A DNA stretch of 42,711 nucleotides from Syntrophobacteraceae bacterium (GCA_013314815.1 JABUEY010000017.1:1-42711); one strand, 5' to 3'; shown: positions 32,888 to 42,113, counted from the stretch's first letter. Notes: generated by a model not told the origin, from the letters alone. Made by a program: numbers and translations.

Positions 32888-34446
32888 ACGGTCCATCGGA
32901 GCCCCCTCTGGTCAATAAGTGGCTGGTCGCTCTTACGGTGATGCTCCCCACGTTCATCGAAGTCATGGATACCAGCGTCGTCAACGTCTCTCTTCCGCAC
33001 ATCCAGGGAAGTCTGAACGCCGGCCTGGATGAGGTCACCTGGGTTCTGACTTCCTACCTGGTCTCCAACGCCGTGATCATTCCCATCACGGGCTGGCTCG
33101 CAGGTGTCTTCGGAAGAAAACGCTACCTCATGTTTTCGCTTGTCGTCTTTACCCTCAGCTCTCTGCTGTGCGGTGCGGCACCGTCCCTCGAGGTCCTCAT
33201 TATCGCCCGCATCCTGCAGGGGCTCGGAGGCGGCGGTCTGCAGCCCCTTTCCCAGGCCATTCTTCTCGAATCCTTCCCGCCCAGGGAGCACGGAATCGCC
33301 ATGGCTGCCTTCGGCATGGGGGTGGTAATGGCGCCCATCCTCGGGCCTGTTCTCGGTGGCTGGATAACGGACAACTGGAGCTGGCGCTGGGTGTTCTACA
33401 TCAACCTGCCGGCGGGTATCCTGGCGGTCTCCATGGCCGCCCTGTTCATTCATGACCCCGGCTACATCCGCCGCCGACAGCTGAAGATCGACAAGTGGGG
33501 GCTCCTTCTTCTCACCGTAGGCCTCGGCTGCCTCCAGATCGTCCTCGACAAGGGGGAAAGAGAAGACTGGTTCAACTCCAATCTTATCGTGACGCTCTCC
33601 GTGCTTTCCTTTGTGGCCCTGGTGGGGTTTGTCATTGTGGAGCTGAAAACCGAGAACCCGGTGGTGAACCTGCGTGTCTTTAAGGACAGGAGTTTCGCGA
33701 CGGGCAATGTCATCATGTTTGCGGGGTTTTTCTGCCTCTTCGGAAGCATTGTGCTGCTGCCCCTGTACCTGCAGCAGCTTATGGGATACACGGCGTTCTG
33801 GGCCGGGCTGGTCCTGGGGCCGGGAGGCATCGCGAGCTTCTTGATCATGCCCGTTGCGGGAGTGCTCATGAAGAAAGGAATCAATCCGCGCAACCTCCTT
33901 GCCGCCGGCTTGACCATTACGGCCTGTTCCCTCTGGCTGATGTCCGGATTCAATCTTGAAGCCGGTTTTCTTGCCGTTTCCTGGCCGCGTTTCGTCCAGG
34001 GCATGGGCCTTGGCCTCTTTTTCGTGCCCCTGTCCGCGGCAACCTATGCGAATATCCCCAGGGAGGAAACGGGAAATGCCTCGGGAGTCTTCAACCTGCT
34101 CCGCAACCTGGGGGGAAGCTTTGGAGTCGCTTTCAGCACCACGGTGCTCGCTCAGAGAAGCCAGATGCACCAGACCTATCTTTCAGAAAATATCACCCCC
34201 TATAATCCCGCTTTCCAGGAATTCTACAACCGGATCTGCCAGTGGCTCCAGGCACATCAGCCTCAAGCCGCATGCCCGGAAGGGGGCCTCGCGATTGTCT
34301 ACCGGGAAGTCATGAGGCAGGCAAGTATGCTGGCCTTTAACGATACCTTCTTCCTGCTGGCCGTCGTCACCTTCGCCCTGGTGTTCCTCACTCCCGTGTT
34401 CCGCAGGCCGAAAAAGACGGGCATGCAGGCCGAGGGGATGCATTGA
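32884..34446 (+). CDS. DHA2-family MFS multidrug transporter (EmrB/QacA type)
   Basis: 520 residues from ATG 32884, overlapping the previous stop by 4 nt. Fourteen hydrophobic helices. Family motifs: FIEVMDTSVVNVSLPHI (motif D1), WVLTSYLVSNAVIIPITGWL, GRKRYL (motif A), RILQGLGGGGLQPLSQA (motif B) and GPVLGGWI (motif C). It uses the proton gradient to export hydrophobic drugs or bile-salt-like compounds through the fusion protein and TolC-type channel encoded upstream. No MarR- or TetR-type regulator accompanies the operon. Confidence 0.95.
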   Translation: MNGPSEPPLVNKWLVALTVMLPTFIEVMDTSVVNVSLPHIQGSLNAGLDEVTWVLTSYLVSNAVIIPITGWLAGVFGRKRYLMFSLVVFTLSSLLCGAAPSLEVLIIARILQGLGGGGLQPLSQAILLESFPPREHGIAMAAFGMGVVMAPILGPVLGGWITDNWSWRWVFYINLPAGILAVSMAALFIHDPGYIRRRQLKIDKWGLLLLTVGLGCLQIVLDKGEREDWFNSNLIVTLSVLSFVALVGFVIVELKTENPVVNLRVFKDRSFATGNVIMFAGFFCLFGSIVLLPLYLQQLMGYTAFWAGLVLGPGGIASFLIMPVAGVLMKKGINPRNLLAAGLTITACSLWLMSGFNLEAGFLAVSWPRFVQGMGLGLFFVPLSAATYANIPREETGNASGVFNLLRNLGGSFGVAFSTTVLAQRSQMHQTYLSENITPYNPAFQEFYNRICQWLQAHQPQAACPEGGLAIVYREVMRQASMLAFNDTFFLLAVVTFALVFLTPVFRRPKKTGMQAEGMH

Positions 34447-34500
34447 GGCCTTGATGTTCGCGAGCCGGAAAGATAAGAAGGGATAAGGAGGTTTTGGACG

Positions 34501-35694
34501 GTGTTCAGAGTACCCGCGGAGGAAATTGCAGGTCGCCTTGTCGCCTTTCAGTCGCTGTTGAAAGAAAATGGAATCGATGCGGCAGTCATCCGGCAGAATG
34601 CCGACCTGTACTATTACACCGGTACCGTTCAGGATGCCCACCTCGTCGTTCCCGCCGCCGGTGAACCTCTTCTCATGGTGCGCCGGGATTTGACTCGTGC
34701 CGAGGAGCAGTCTCCCATACGACCCGTTGTACCTCTGCGCAGCCTTTCCGAACTCGCCTCCGCGGTCACTTCGGCCTGCGGGAACGAACACCCGCGGCGG
34801 GTCGGCATGGAACTGGACGTCCTGCCCGCCGCCCTGTTCTTTGTCTACGACGAAAACATCTTTCCCAGGCAGCAGATCGTCGATGTGAGCACCCTCATAC
34901 GGCGGATGCGGACTGTCAAGTCGCCCTGGGAGATCGAAATGATGCGCGCCGCAGGCGCCATGTCGAAGCGGATCGCCGATGCCGTCCCGGAACTGCTTCG
35001 GGAGGGGATCGCTGAATTCGAACTGGCGGCCGAACTGGAAGCCCTGGCCAGAAAGGCCGGCCACGCGGGGATGCTGCGCTGCAGGACATTCAATATGGAA
35101 ATGAGCTTCGGGCATATCCTTTCCGGCCCCAATGCTGCCGTCCCTTCCTACAACGACGGCCCCACGGGAGGCCCGGGAGTGAGCCCTGTGTTCGGTCAGG
35201 GGGGCGGATACCGTAAAATCCGTGCCGGAGAACTGGTGAGTGTCGATACGGTGACGTCCTGTCACGGGTACTTCAACGATCAGACGCGCAATTTCTCCAT
35301 CGGGTCGCCGCCGGATCGACTGCTGGATGCCTACGCGTTTGTCAGGGAGGTCTCCGAGCGGTTCAGGGATGTGGCAAAGCCGGGTGTCGTGACGGGTAAA
35401 CTCTTCGAACAGGTTTGGCGGTGGGCGGAAGATGCCGGGTGGGGGGAGTGGTTCATGGGGTATGGGGAACCACGGATCTCCTTTGTCGGGCACGGCATCG
35501 GGCTCGAGATGGACGAATATCCGTTCATCGCCCAGGGGCACCGGCTGCCCCTCGAGGTCGGGATGACTTTCGCCTTCGAACCGAAAATCCTCATTCCCGG
35601 CCTCGGAATTGCCGGCCTGGAAAACACCTGCGTTGTGACGGAGGAAGGGATCGAATCGCTCAACCCGGCCACCGAAGACCTGGTGATCGTCTGA
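34501..35694 (+). CDS. M24-family Xaa-Pro peptidase-like metalloenzyme
   Basis: 397 residues from GTG 34501 with AAGGAGG 9 nt upstream, a strong ribosome site. A creatinase-type N-terminal domain (about 1-135, IDAAVIRQNADLYYYTGT) precedes the pita-bread catalytic domain. All five metal ligands are present: Asp249 and Asp260 (VSVDTVTSCHGYFNDQ), His331 (FVGHGIGLEM), Glu360 (FAFEPK) and Glu374 (LENTCVV). This supports an active aminopeptidase P/prolidase-type enzyme. It is 54 nt after the MFS pump and may be co-transcribed. Cytosolic, no signal peptide. Confidence 0.93.
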   Translation: MFRVPAEEIAGRLVAFQSLLKENGIDAAVIRQNADLYYYTGTVQDAHLVVPAAGEPLLMVRRDLTRAEEQSPIRPVVPLRSLSELASAVTSACGNEHPRRVGMELDVLPAALFFVYDENIFPRQQIVDVSTLIRRMRTVKSPWEIEMMRAAGAMSKRIADAVPELLREGIAEFELAAELEALARKAGHAGMLRCRTFNMEMSFGHILSGPNAAVPSYNDGPTGGPGVSPVFGQGGGYRKIRAGELVSVDTVTSCHGYFNDQTRNFSIGSPPDRLLDAYAFVREVSERFRDVAKPGVVTGKLFEQVWRWAEDAGWGEWFMGYGEPRISFVGHGIGLEMDEYPFIAQGHRLPLEVGMTFAFEPKILIPGLGIAGLENTCVVTEEGIESLNPATEDLVIV

Positions 35695-35734
35695 GGCGGA
35701 AGCCGGCCGGGCGGAGCGGCGGAATCGAATTCCG

Positions 35735-36781
35735 CTACTGGTTCGTGCTCGGCGGATCGAACCCGAAGCCGATAAAGCCGACACTTACCCGCAGGCCGTA
35801 AGTCATCGCTTTCAGACCGTGTGTCTCGACGTAGATAACGTCCCGATCCTTCAATTCGATGTTCCGGCCGGAAGAATCTCCCGAATCTCTCATGTTCAGC
35901 TGCATGACTTCTCTTGTGCCGTTGGAACTGAGGCGGACCAGCTTGACGTTGTTGTCGTCTGCGATCTTGGAAAGACCACCCGCCGAGGCAATGGCCTCCT
36001 GGACACTCATGGTCTGGGTGATCGCATAGCTGCCGGGCCGCTTGACAGCTCCATCCACGTATACCGTCCCGGCCTCGGGAACATAAATCACGTCCCCGCC
36101 CTGGATCTCGATGTTCAGTTCCGTCTTGCCGTTCTTGATGATCTCGTCCAGGTCCACGAAAAGGGTCTTGGGATGGGACGGATCGTCGCTCTTCCTTCGC
36201 ACCTGGACGGTGCGACCTGCCTTGTCCGTCAGGCCTTCGGCCAGAGCAAGCACATCCAGGAGTCGCTGGCGGGCGAAGTAGTCATAAGTGCCGGGTTTTT
36301 TCAGGGAGCCCATGAGTGTAATCTTGCCGGAAACGTGCTCCTTCACAAAGATGCTCACGTGAGGATCCTGCAGGTACTTTGCGCGGTAGAGATCCTCGAT
36401 CTTTCGTTCGGCTTCGTAGCTGGTGAGTCCCTGCACGGGGACGGGGCCGAGCAGAGGCAGGGTGACCGAGCCTCGAGCGCCGACTCGGCCTTCCGACTTC
36501 AGATTATTATCTTCGAACACGGTGACCTGGATGAGGTCACCTTCTCCGAGAATGTAATCGGTGGGAGGTGGAGAATTCACCATCGTCGCCAGCAGCATTT
36601 CGTTGATCTGTCGAATGTCCTGCCTCGAATCATTCTCCTGTTCCCGAACCATTACGTCCTCGAATTTCGCCGTGGGCTGAGGCCCCCTCACGCACCCGGC
36701 AAAGGAAAGGGCCAGTACACAGGGAAAAAGAGCGACGCACAATCTGGCGGCAAACCGGCTGGAAACACGGATGGATTTCAT
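35735..36781 (-). CDS. Polysaccharide export lipoprotein, Wza type (SLBB)
   Basis: 348 residues from ATG 36781 with AGGGGAG about 9 nt upstream. A lipoprotein signal ends in LALSFAGC (Cys30). The Poly_export domain (YILGEGDLIQVTVFEDNNL to VSIFVKEH) is followed by two SLBB-like segments (ITLMGSLKKPGTYDYF; VYVDGAVKRPGSYAIT). It forms the outer-membrane export channel for an exopolysaccharide or capsule. It is downstream of the FecR-like gene in a minus-strand pair and divergent from the Wzc-type gene at 38336, with which it should work. Confidence 0.93.
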   Translation of the reverse strand: MKSIRVSSRFAARLCVALFPCVLALSFAGCVRGPQPTAKFEDVMVREQENDSRQDIRQINEMLLATMVNSPPPTDYILGEGDLIQVTVFEDNNLKSEGRVGARGSVTLPLLGPVPVQGLTSYEAERKIEDLYRAKYLQDPHVSIFVKEHVSGKITLMGSLKKPGTYDYFARQRLLDVLALAEGLTDKAGRTVQVRRKSDDPSHPKTLFVDLDEIIKNGKTELNIEIQGGDVIYVPEAGTVYVDGAVKRPGSYAITQTMSVQEAIASAGGLSKIADDNNVKLVRLSSNGTREVMQLNMRDSGDSSGRNIELKDRDVIYVETHGLKAMTYGLRVSVGFIGFGFDPPSTNQ

Positions 36782-36809
36782 GGCTGAATACTCCCCTGCG
36801 AATGAAAAC

Positions 36810-36840
36810 GGCGGTACCCCGACTTCGCAGGGATACCGCC
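36810..36840 (-). terminator. Hairpin between the FecR-like and Wza-type genes
   Basis: GGCGGTA (36810-36816) pairs with TACCGCC (36834-36840), extended by CCC/GGG after one mismatch. On the minus strand a GTTTTC run follows. It lies inside the two-gene unit, so it may attenuate the distal wza-like gene or stabilise the upstream message. Confidence 0.5.
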
Positions 36841-36878
36841 CTTTTCTTGCGCTCTTATGAAGAAACCGGTCGAGCTGA

Positions 36879-37649
36879 TTACTTGGGGCTGATCGGCTTT
36901 TCGTCGCCGCCACTGGTCAACGCAAACCCCAGGCCTATTCCTATTCCGGCAAGGCCTGCTCCGCCAAGCACAAGGGCGGGAGTCGAAATGCCACCGATGC
37001 CGCCACCGCCGGCGCCCGCTCCGCTCGTGGATCCGGACGGAGGAACGTAGCCGGCCGGCTTATCCTTGTCTTTCTTCTCCTGCTGCGGCGGGGTCATCTG
37101 AGCCTGCGCAAGCAGGATCGAATGGCCCGGCTGAATCACCTGGACACCGTTGGCGCCGGAAACCTGCAGAGCACCTTCCTCGACGGCCACTTCCGTCACC
37201 TTGTCTCTTACGGAAATATATCCTCGCACCGCACCGGAACCGCCGGCCGGAATCACGGCCTGCTCGATCCTCAATACGTCATGAGGCGTATGAAAGGCAA
37301 TGGGCTTGGCTTCGGGACGAATGGCGAAATCGACCCGCCCGTTCTTTACGGTGAGATCCCATTGCTGCTCACCGTCACTTGCGGCGAAGACCGCCTGGTC
37401 CTGGGCCACGAGCTGCAGGTGCTGAGTCTGAATAAGGCAGTTGCCCGAGCATGCCATAAGGATTCCCTGGGGAAGCGGCATTTCGGATTTGAAATGGTTG
37501 AGTTCCCGCCCGTCGGCTTCCCCCAGAACGCTGACCTTCCCGGTGGGAATGATTCGAGCGGACGACGCCGCTCCCGCAAAGACGGGCTGCATGATGAGCA
37601 AGAACACCATCACCAGGGAAAGTACCTTTGCGATTCCTCTGAGCACCAT
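36879..37649 (-). CDS. Secreted FecR-domain-like protein with Gly-rich C-terminus
   Basis: 256 residues from ATG 37649 with GGAGGAGG upstream, a strong ribosome site. Signal peptide MVLRGIAKVLSLVMVFLLIM with cleavage after VFAGA. Residues 30-180 have the FecR-type pattern (ARIIPTGKVSVLG, WDLTVKNGRVDFAIRP, HTPHDVLRIEQAVIPAGGSG, VAVEEGALQVSG). A Pro/Lys linker leads to a Gly-rich stretch (GAGAGGGGIGGI) and a final hydrophobic segment (PALVLGGAGLAGIGIGLGFAL). It is probably periplasmic or membrane-attached. FecR-like proteins beside Wza-type genes are known in polysaccharide loci, but their role is unclear. Confidence 0.85.
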   Translation of the reverse strand: MVLRGIAKVLSLVMVFLLIMQPVFAGAASSARIIPTGKVSVLGEADGRELNHFKSEMPLPQGILMACSGNCLIQTQHLQLVAQDQAVFAASDGEQQWDLTVKNGRVDFAIRPEAKPIAFHTPHDVLRIEQAVIPAGGSGAVRGYISVRDKVTEVAVEEGALQVSGANGVQVIQPGHSILLAQAQMTPPQQEKKDKDKPAGYVPPSGSTSGAGAGGGGIGGISTPALVLGGAGLAGIGIGLGFALTSGGDEKPISPK

Positions 37650-38335
37650 TTCCTCCTCCTATTTCGAATGGTCGGAAAGAGATCCAAAAGGTTTTCCGAA
37701 ATGGCCTGGCATCACCCGGGACATAAGCCCCATAAGGCCCGGGTCATATCACCCTCCATATGACAACCTTATAGGCATAGACATCAGGGGGTGTCAAGGG
37801 AAAAAAGATGCAAATCACAAAACAGACAGATTCTTTTGGAGCCTGGAATTATCGGCTTGAATCTCGATCGGTTTGCTGAGATAATGCACGGAATTGGCAA
37901 CATCGTATGCAGTTCCCGAACGTGCATCGTGGCAGTGTAAAAGTATGTTCCAATTTTGCCTCCGGCCTTGTGGGCCTGTCAAGGCAAATCGTGGATCGAA
38001 ATGGAATTCCCGAGCTGTCGGAGTGGTGTTCAATCTGTTTTCCTCTGCCTCCGGACGGATTCCCATCCCGAAAGATCCGGCTCTGGTCAACTTTCAGATT
38101 ACTCATTGAGCAGCAACTGCATGGCTGTACTTTCCCATTTACCCGTCGCGGCTGTTCGCCGCAAATTCGGCCCGACCCGGGCTTTCCAGGAAGTTTCCAA
38201 GGGATTCAGCCGTTCGGCGTCCTGCTTTTGCGCCTCTGCGCGCGGACACCGCGACGGGCGGTTTCATACCGGCGCGCTCGGAACGGGCGCCGGAAGGAAG
38301 CGGTTTTTCAGGTTTGAGATCACCAGGAGCAGATC
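37650..38335. other. Divergent regulatory region of the polysaccharide locus
   Basis: About 690 bp between the divergent FecR-like and Wzc-type genes. It is long enough for two promoters and regulator sites. Overlapping short frames (37907-38317 and others) have no recognised domain. A TGGCA...TGCA near 37895 resembles a sigma-54 site but the spacing is one base too long. Confidence 0.5.
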
Positions 38336-40681
38336 ATGAAGCCCCAGAATGGAAAACCTTCCGACAGGCAGTATCCGGCCACCGTCAGTCCTCCGGGAGC
38401 CAACCTGCCTGCCACGGAAGTGCGTGAAGCCGTCCCGGATTTCGACGAATCGGCCGATCTTCGCACGTATCTCGAGATCGTGATGCGTCACAAGTGGCTG
38501 GTTCTGACCTTTCTCGTGGGAGTCTTTGTCACCACGCTCATCGTGAGCCTCAGCATGCAGCCGGTTTTCAAGGCCAACGGAAAGCTCGAGGTGAGTCTGC
38601 GTTCCCCGAAGGTCACCAAGTTCGAAGATGTCATGGCCACGCAGCTCCAGACCCGAGAATTCATGCAGACGCAGGTGAAGCTGCTCCAGAGTGAATCTCT
38701 CACCCGGCGCGTTATCGAGAAGCTTCAGCTGGACAAGAACCCTGTTTTCAACCCGGCCGTGGACCAGGAGGATTCTTCCGGCGGTTTCATGCAGGCTCTG
38801 AAAGCCGCCGTGAAATCATGGATTCCCCTGGGAAGCCGGGAGGAGGAAGCAGATCCGGCTCTTGCCCGCCTGCAGCTCGAGAAGAGCATGGAAGAGAAAT
38901 TCACCAAGAGCCTCGAAGTCCAGCCCGAACGCGATACGGCTCTCATCTCCCTCGCCTTCAGTTCCACCGACGCGGCGCTTGCCCGTGACATCGTCAATGC
39001 ACTCCTGCAGGAATTCATCTCCTGGGAAATGGACAAGAGGATCGACGCGGCCGGCGCGGCCAAGCAGCAGCTGGAAAAGCAGCTCGAAGTGGCCCGCATA
39101 CAGCTCGAATCCGCTGAAAGCAGCCTGAACAAGTTTGCCCAGAAGGCCGGTATCGTCTCGCTCGAATCGAACCTCAACCTGGTCTACAGGCAGCTCGAGG
39201 AGATCAACAAGGCCTACGCCGCAGCCGAAGCCGACCGCATCGCCAAGGAATCCCTGGCGTCCGAGGCGGCCAAAGGCAACATTTCCTCGCTGCCCCTGAC
39301 GGTGGAAAACGCGCTCATCCAGCAGCTGCGCCAGGAGCATGCCAAGCTCACCGCCGAATACCAGGATCAACTCAGCACCTTCAAAGACGACTATCCGAAG
39401 ATGAAGAACCTCAGGGCCAGGATCCAGGACGTCGAAAAGAGGATCCGCACCGAGGAGATGCGCATCCTGGATTCCATCAAGAGCGACTATTTCGCGGCCC
39501 TGAAGAAGGAACAGACCCTCAAGGAAGAAGCCGAAACCAAGAAAATCCGGGCCCTCGAACTCAACGACCGCGCCATCCAGTACAAGGTGCTGCAGCGCGA
39601 GGTGGAGACGAGCAAGCTGATCCATTCGAGCCTGCTCGAGCGGTCCAAGGAAATCGATGCCAACGTCGGTACGGAGCTCGGCAAGATCCAGGTGGTGGAC
39701 TATGCCGCCCTGCCGCTTACTCCCTACAAGCCCAACGTGCGGCTCAACCTGCTGCTGGCCATCGTGGTGGGGCTCATGGGAGGAGTCGGCCTCGCCTTCT
39801 TCATGGAATACCTGGACAACACCGTCAAGCGCATCGATGAAATATCCGACCGCTTCCGCATCCCCGTGCTCGGCGTGCTTCCCATGGCCGATGCCGAAGA
39901 ACTGGCCGATCTCGATTACATCGTCCGCACAAAGCCGAAATCGAGCTTCGCCGAATCCATACGAACGGCCAAGGTGTCCATACAGCTTTCGAGTTCCACG
40001 GACGAGCCGCCCAAGTCGTTCCTGATCACCAGCACCACGATGGGGGAGGGGAAGAGCACCATTTCGGCCAACCTGGCCCAGGCGTTTGCGACGGCGGAGG
40101 AGAGGGTGATCATTGTCGATGCGGACATGAGGCGTCCTCGGCTGCACAAGATCTTCAACGGGAACGGAGTCCCTTCGGTGAGGCGCAGGGGACTCAGCCA
40201 GTACCTGACGGGGCTGTGCAAGATCGAGGAGATCATCCAGCGAACGGAGGTCCCGAACCTGTGCTTCGTTTCGGCCGGCCCCATCCCGCCCAACCCGGCG
40301 GAACTGCTCGCGTCGTCCCGGATGAAGCAGTTCCTTGAAAAGATCTCCAGGCACTTCGATCGGGTGATCGTGGATTCTCCTCCCGCCGCCGGCTTTGCCG
40401 ACGTGCTGGTGCTCAGCAACTGCGTGGACGGAGTCATCCTCGTGAGCACCCTCGGGCAGACGCACCGCGATGCGCTGCGGATCTTCCGCAGGAGCATCTT
40501 CAACGTCCGGGGCCACCTGCTGGGAGCCATCGTGAACAAGCTCGACATCAGCCACCGGTACGGCGGGTACTATTACAAGTACTACAACTACTATCACTAC
40601 TATTACCACCCGAACCGGGGAGACGATGCGGAGAAGCTCCCCCAGGGCCGTCCGCTGCAGGAAGAAGCCCCCCGGGTTTAA
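38336..40681 (+). CDS. Wzc-type polysaccharide tyrosine autokinase (chain-length determinant fused to BY-kinase)
   Basis: 781 residues from ATG 38336. The N-terminal Wzz domain has a first membrane helix at about 52-72 (WLVLTFLVGVFVTTLIV), a long periplasmic coiled coil (about 200-440), and a second helix at about 470-490 (LLLAIVVGLMGGVGLAFF). The cytoplasmic kinase has Walker A near 570 (TMGEGKSTISANLA), Walker A' VIIVDADMRRPRLH, Walker B RVIVDSPPAAG, and a C-terminal tyrosine cluster (about 740-758, YYYKYYNYYHYYYHP). Cyclic autophosphorylation of that tail controls polymer length and export with the Wza-type channel. The tail is unusually dense in Tyr. Confidence 0.95.
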   Translation: MKPQNGKPSDRQYPATVSPPGANLPATEVREAVPDFDESADLRTYLEIVMRHKWLVLTFLVGVFVTTLIVSLSMQPVFKANGKLEVSLRSPKVTKFEDVMATQLQTREFMQTQVKLLQSESLTRRVIEKLQLDKNPVFNPAVDQEDSSGGFMQALKAAVKSWIPLGSREEEADPALARLQLEKSMEEKFTKSLEVQPERDTALISLAFSSTDAALARDIVNALLQEFISWEMDKRIDAAGAAKQQLEKQLEVARIQLESAESSLNKFAQKAGIVSLESNLNLVYRQLEEINKAYAAAEADRIAKESLASEAAKGNISSLPLTVENALIQQLRQEHAKLTAEYQDQLSTFKDDYPKMKNLRARIQDVEKRIRTEEMRILDSIKSDYFAALKKEQTLKEEAETKKIRALELNDRAIQYKVLQREVETSKLIHSSLLERSKEIDANVGTELGKIQVVDYAALPLTPYKPNVRLNLLLAIVVGLMGGVGLAFFMEYLDNTVKRIDEISDRFRIPVLGVLPMADAEELADLDYIVRTKPKSSFAESIRTAKVSIQLSSSTDEPPKSFLITSTTMGEGKSTISANLAQAFATAEERVIIVDADMRRPRLHKIFNGNGVPSVRRRGLSQYLTGLCKIEEIIQRTEVPNLCFVSAGPIPPNPAELLASSRMKQFLEKISRHFDRVIVDSPPAAGFADVLVLSNCVDGVILVSTLGQTHRDALRIFRRSIFNVRGHLLGAIVNKLDISHRYGGYYYKYYNYYHYYYHPNRGDDAEKLPQGRPLQEEAPRV

Positions 40682-40690
40682 GGAGATATC

Positions 40691-42055
40691 ATGCTCGACC
40701 GGTTCTCGAGGGTGCTCTTCACTGCGGTCCTGTTGTTCATGGCGGTGTACCTTGCCTGGTACGGCTACTGCCGCAAACAGGTTGCGGCGGGCAACCTCGA
40801 ATTCCAGGCGGAAAGTTCCTTCGCGGAATTCTTTCCGCAGCCGCTGCAGCTGCGCGGAAACCTGGCCTACTACGGAGAAATGGACCCGGTCATGGCGGCC
40901 GAATACTTCCGTGAAGCCATCGCCGTGCAGCCGATCACCATCGACGCCTGGCTTTCACTCGCCCAGATGGAACTCGCCATGGGGCGTATGGACGAAGCGC
41001 GCAGGCTTCTGGGCATCGTTTCCCCTCTCATTCCCCACGTGAGCACCTGGAAGTGGAAGCAGTTCGCCCTGGCCGGAGAAACGCGGGACGAGGAACTTTT
41101 TATCCACTGCTACAACTTCATCCTGTCCCGGCTTCCCGCCCGGGTGGGAGAGGCTTCCTTCCTGGCCGCGACCTACTGGGGCGGCTGGGATCGAGTGCTT
41201 CCCCACGTGGCCCCGGAAAACCACACGGTCTTCCTCGAACAGCTCATGAGGCACGGGCAGCTGGACGTGGCTCTCGACCTGTGGAGGATCATCCAGGAAA
41301 GGGAGGCGCAGTCGAGGCTGTACGTGGAACAGGGAGCCGCGGGTTCCGTCGCGCAGGCGTCATCGGCGGGAACGAACCGTCCCGCCAATCCGTCGTCTTC
41401 CGGCAATGGATCTTCGACTGAAGAATCGCCGCCGGGGATTCCCGACGAGCAGTTGAAGCTCAGGTTCTGCAGCGCGCTTCTTGCCGACGGCCGGATTTCC
41501 GAGGCCAAGCGGGTCTGGAAGGGCATTGTGGACGAGGAAAACCCGGTCCACGACGGCGGATTCGAATCGGAACCTCTCAACATGGCCTTCGGCTGGAGGT
41601 TTGCCAGGAGTACGGAGGTATCGATTTCGCGGTCGAAGGAAATGCCCGTGGCGGGTGATTACGCTCTCAAACTTCGATTCAACGGCACGAAGAACGTGGT
41701 GTTCGGCCACGTGTCCCAGGTGGTGCCCGTGGAACCCGGGCAGTCGTACATATTGAGCTTCTTCCAGAGAAGCCGGGAGATCACGACGGACCAGGGGGTG
41801 TTCATCCGGGTGAGCGGTTTCCAGTGCGAAGGCCTGCAGGCGGAAACTCAGCCCGTAACGGGCACGATCCCCTGGACCCAGGAAGACCTGCTGGTGGAAG
41901 TGCCCGAAGGGTGTGAAGCCATGCTGCTGCAGGTGCGAAGGAAAGAGAGCCTCAAACTCAACAACAAGATAGCCGGAGATTTCTGGCTCGACTTCTTCCG
42001 GCTGAACCCCGTGGCCAAGTCGCCCACCGGGGACGGGTACATCGGAGGCCGCTGA
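40691..42055 (+). CDS. TPR protein with C-terminal carbohydrate-binding-like domain
   Basis: 454 residues from ATG 40691 with AGGAGA 5 nt upstream. A single N-terminal membrane helix (RVLFTAVLLFMAVYLAWYGY) anchors it. TPR-like helices follow (MAAEYFREAIAVQPITIDAWLSLAQ; MELAMGRMDEARRLL), then an Ala/Ser/Pro-rich linker near 215-250. The C-terminal beta-rich domain runs from about 285 (HDGGFESEPLNMAFGWRF, DYALKLRFNG, VPVEPGQSYILSFF). That module resembles carbohydrate-binding jelly rolls appended to polysaccharide-locus proteins. It directly follows the Wzc-type gene (9 nt gap), so it likely assists polymer assembly or length control. Confidence 0.85.
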   Translation: MLDRFSRVLFTAVLLFMAVYLAWYGYCRKQVAAGNLEFQAESSFAEFFPQPLQLRGNLAYYGEMDPVMAAEYFREAIAVQPITIDAWLSLAQMELAMGRMDEARRLLGIVSPLIPHVSTWKWKQFALAGETRDEELFIHCYNFILSRLPARVGEASFLAATYWGGWDRVLPHVAPENHTVFLEQLMRHGQLDVALDLWRIIQEREAQSRLYVEQGAAGSVAQASSAGTNRPANPSSSGNGSSTEESPPGIPDEQLKLRFCSALLADGRISEAKRVWKGIVDEENPVHDGGFESEPLNMAFGWRFARSTEVSISRSKEMPVAGDYALKLRFNGTKNVVFGHVSQVVPVEPGQSYILSFFQRSREITTDQGVFIRVSGFQCEGLQAETQPVTGTIPWTQEDLLVEVPEGCEAMLLQVRRKESLKLNNKIAGDFWLDFFRLNPVAKSPTGDGYIGGR

Positions 42056-42090
42056 GGCGGCGCGGCGGGGGCTGTGCAAATCCCCCCCGG

Positions 42091-42111
42091 CCCCCCTTTA
42101 CAAAAGGGGGG
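42091..42111 (+). terminator. Strong GC hairpin after the polysaccharide genes
   Basis: CCCCCCTTT (42091-42099) pairs with AAAGGGGGG (42103-42111) around a 3-nt loop. No T-run follows, so it may be an mRNA 3' end or a copy of the common CCCCTTT/AAAGGGG dispersed element rather than a simple terminator. Confidence 0.55.
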
Positions 42112-42113
42112 AG

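Noticed and set aside
34183-35784. A 533-codon minus-strand frame opposite the M24 peptidase
   Set aside because: The plus-strand peptidase has all metal ligands; the antisense frame is a shadow.
37895-37911. Possible sigma-54 promoter (TGGCA...TGCA)
   Set aside because: The GG to GC distance is 11 nt between, not 10, and the rest of the consensus is poor.
38816-40609. A 597-codon minus-strand frame opposite the Wzc-type kinase
   Set aside because: Asp/Val/His-rich shadow of the kinase gene, without domain or ribosome site.
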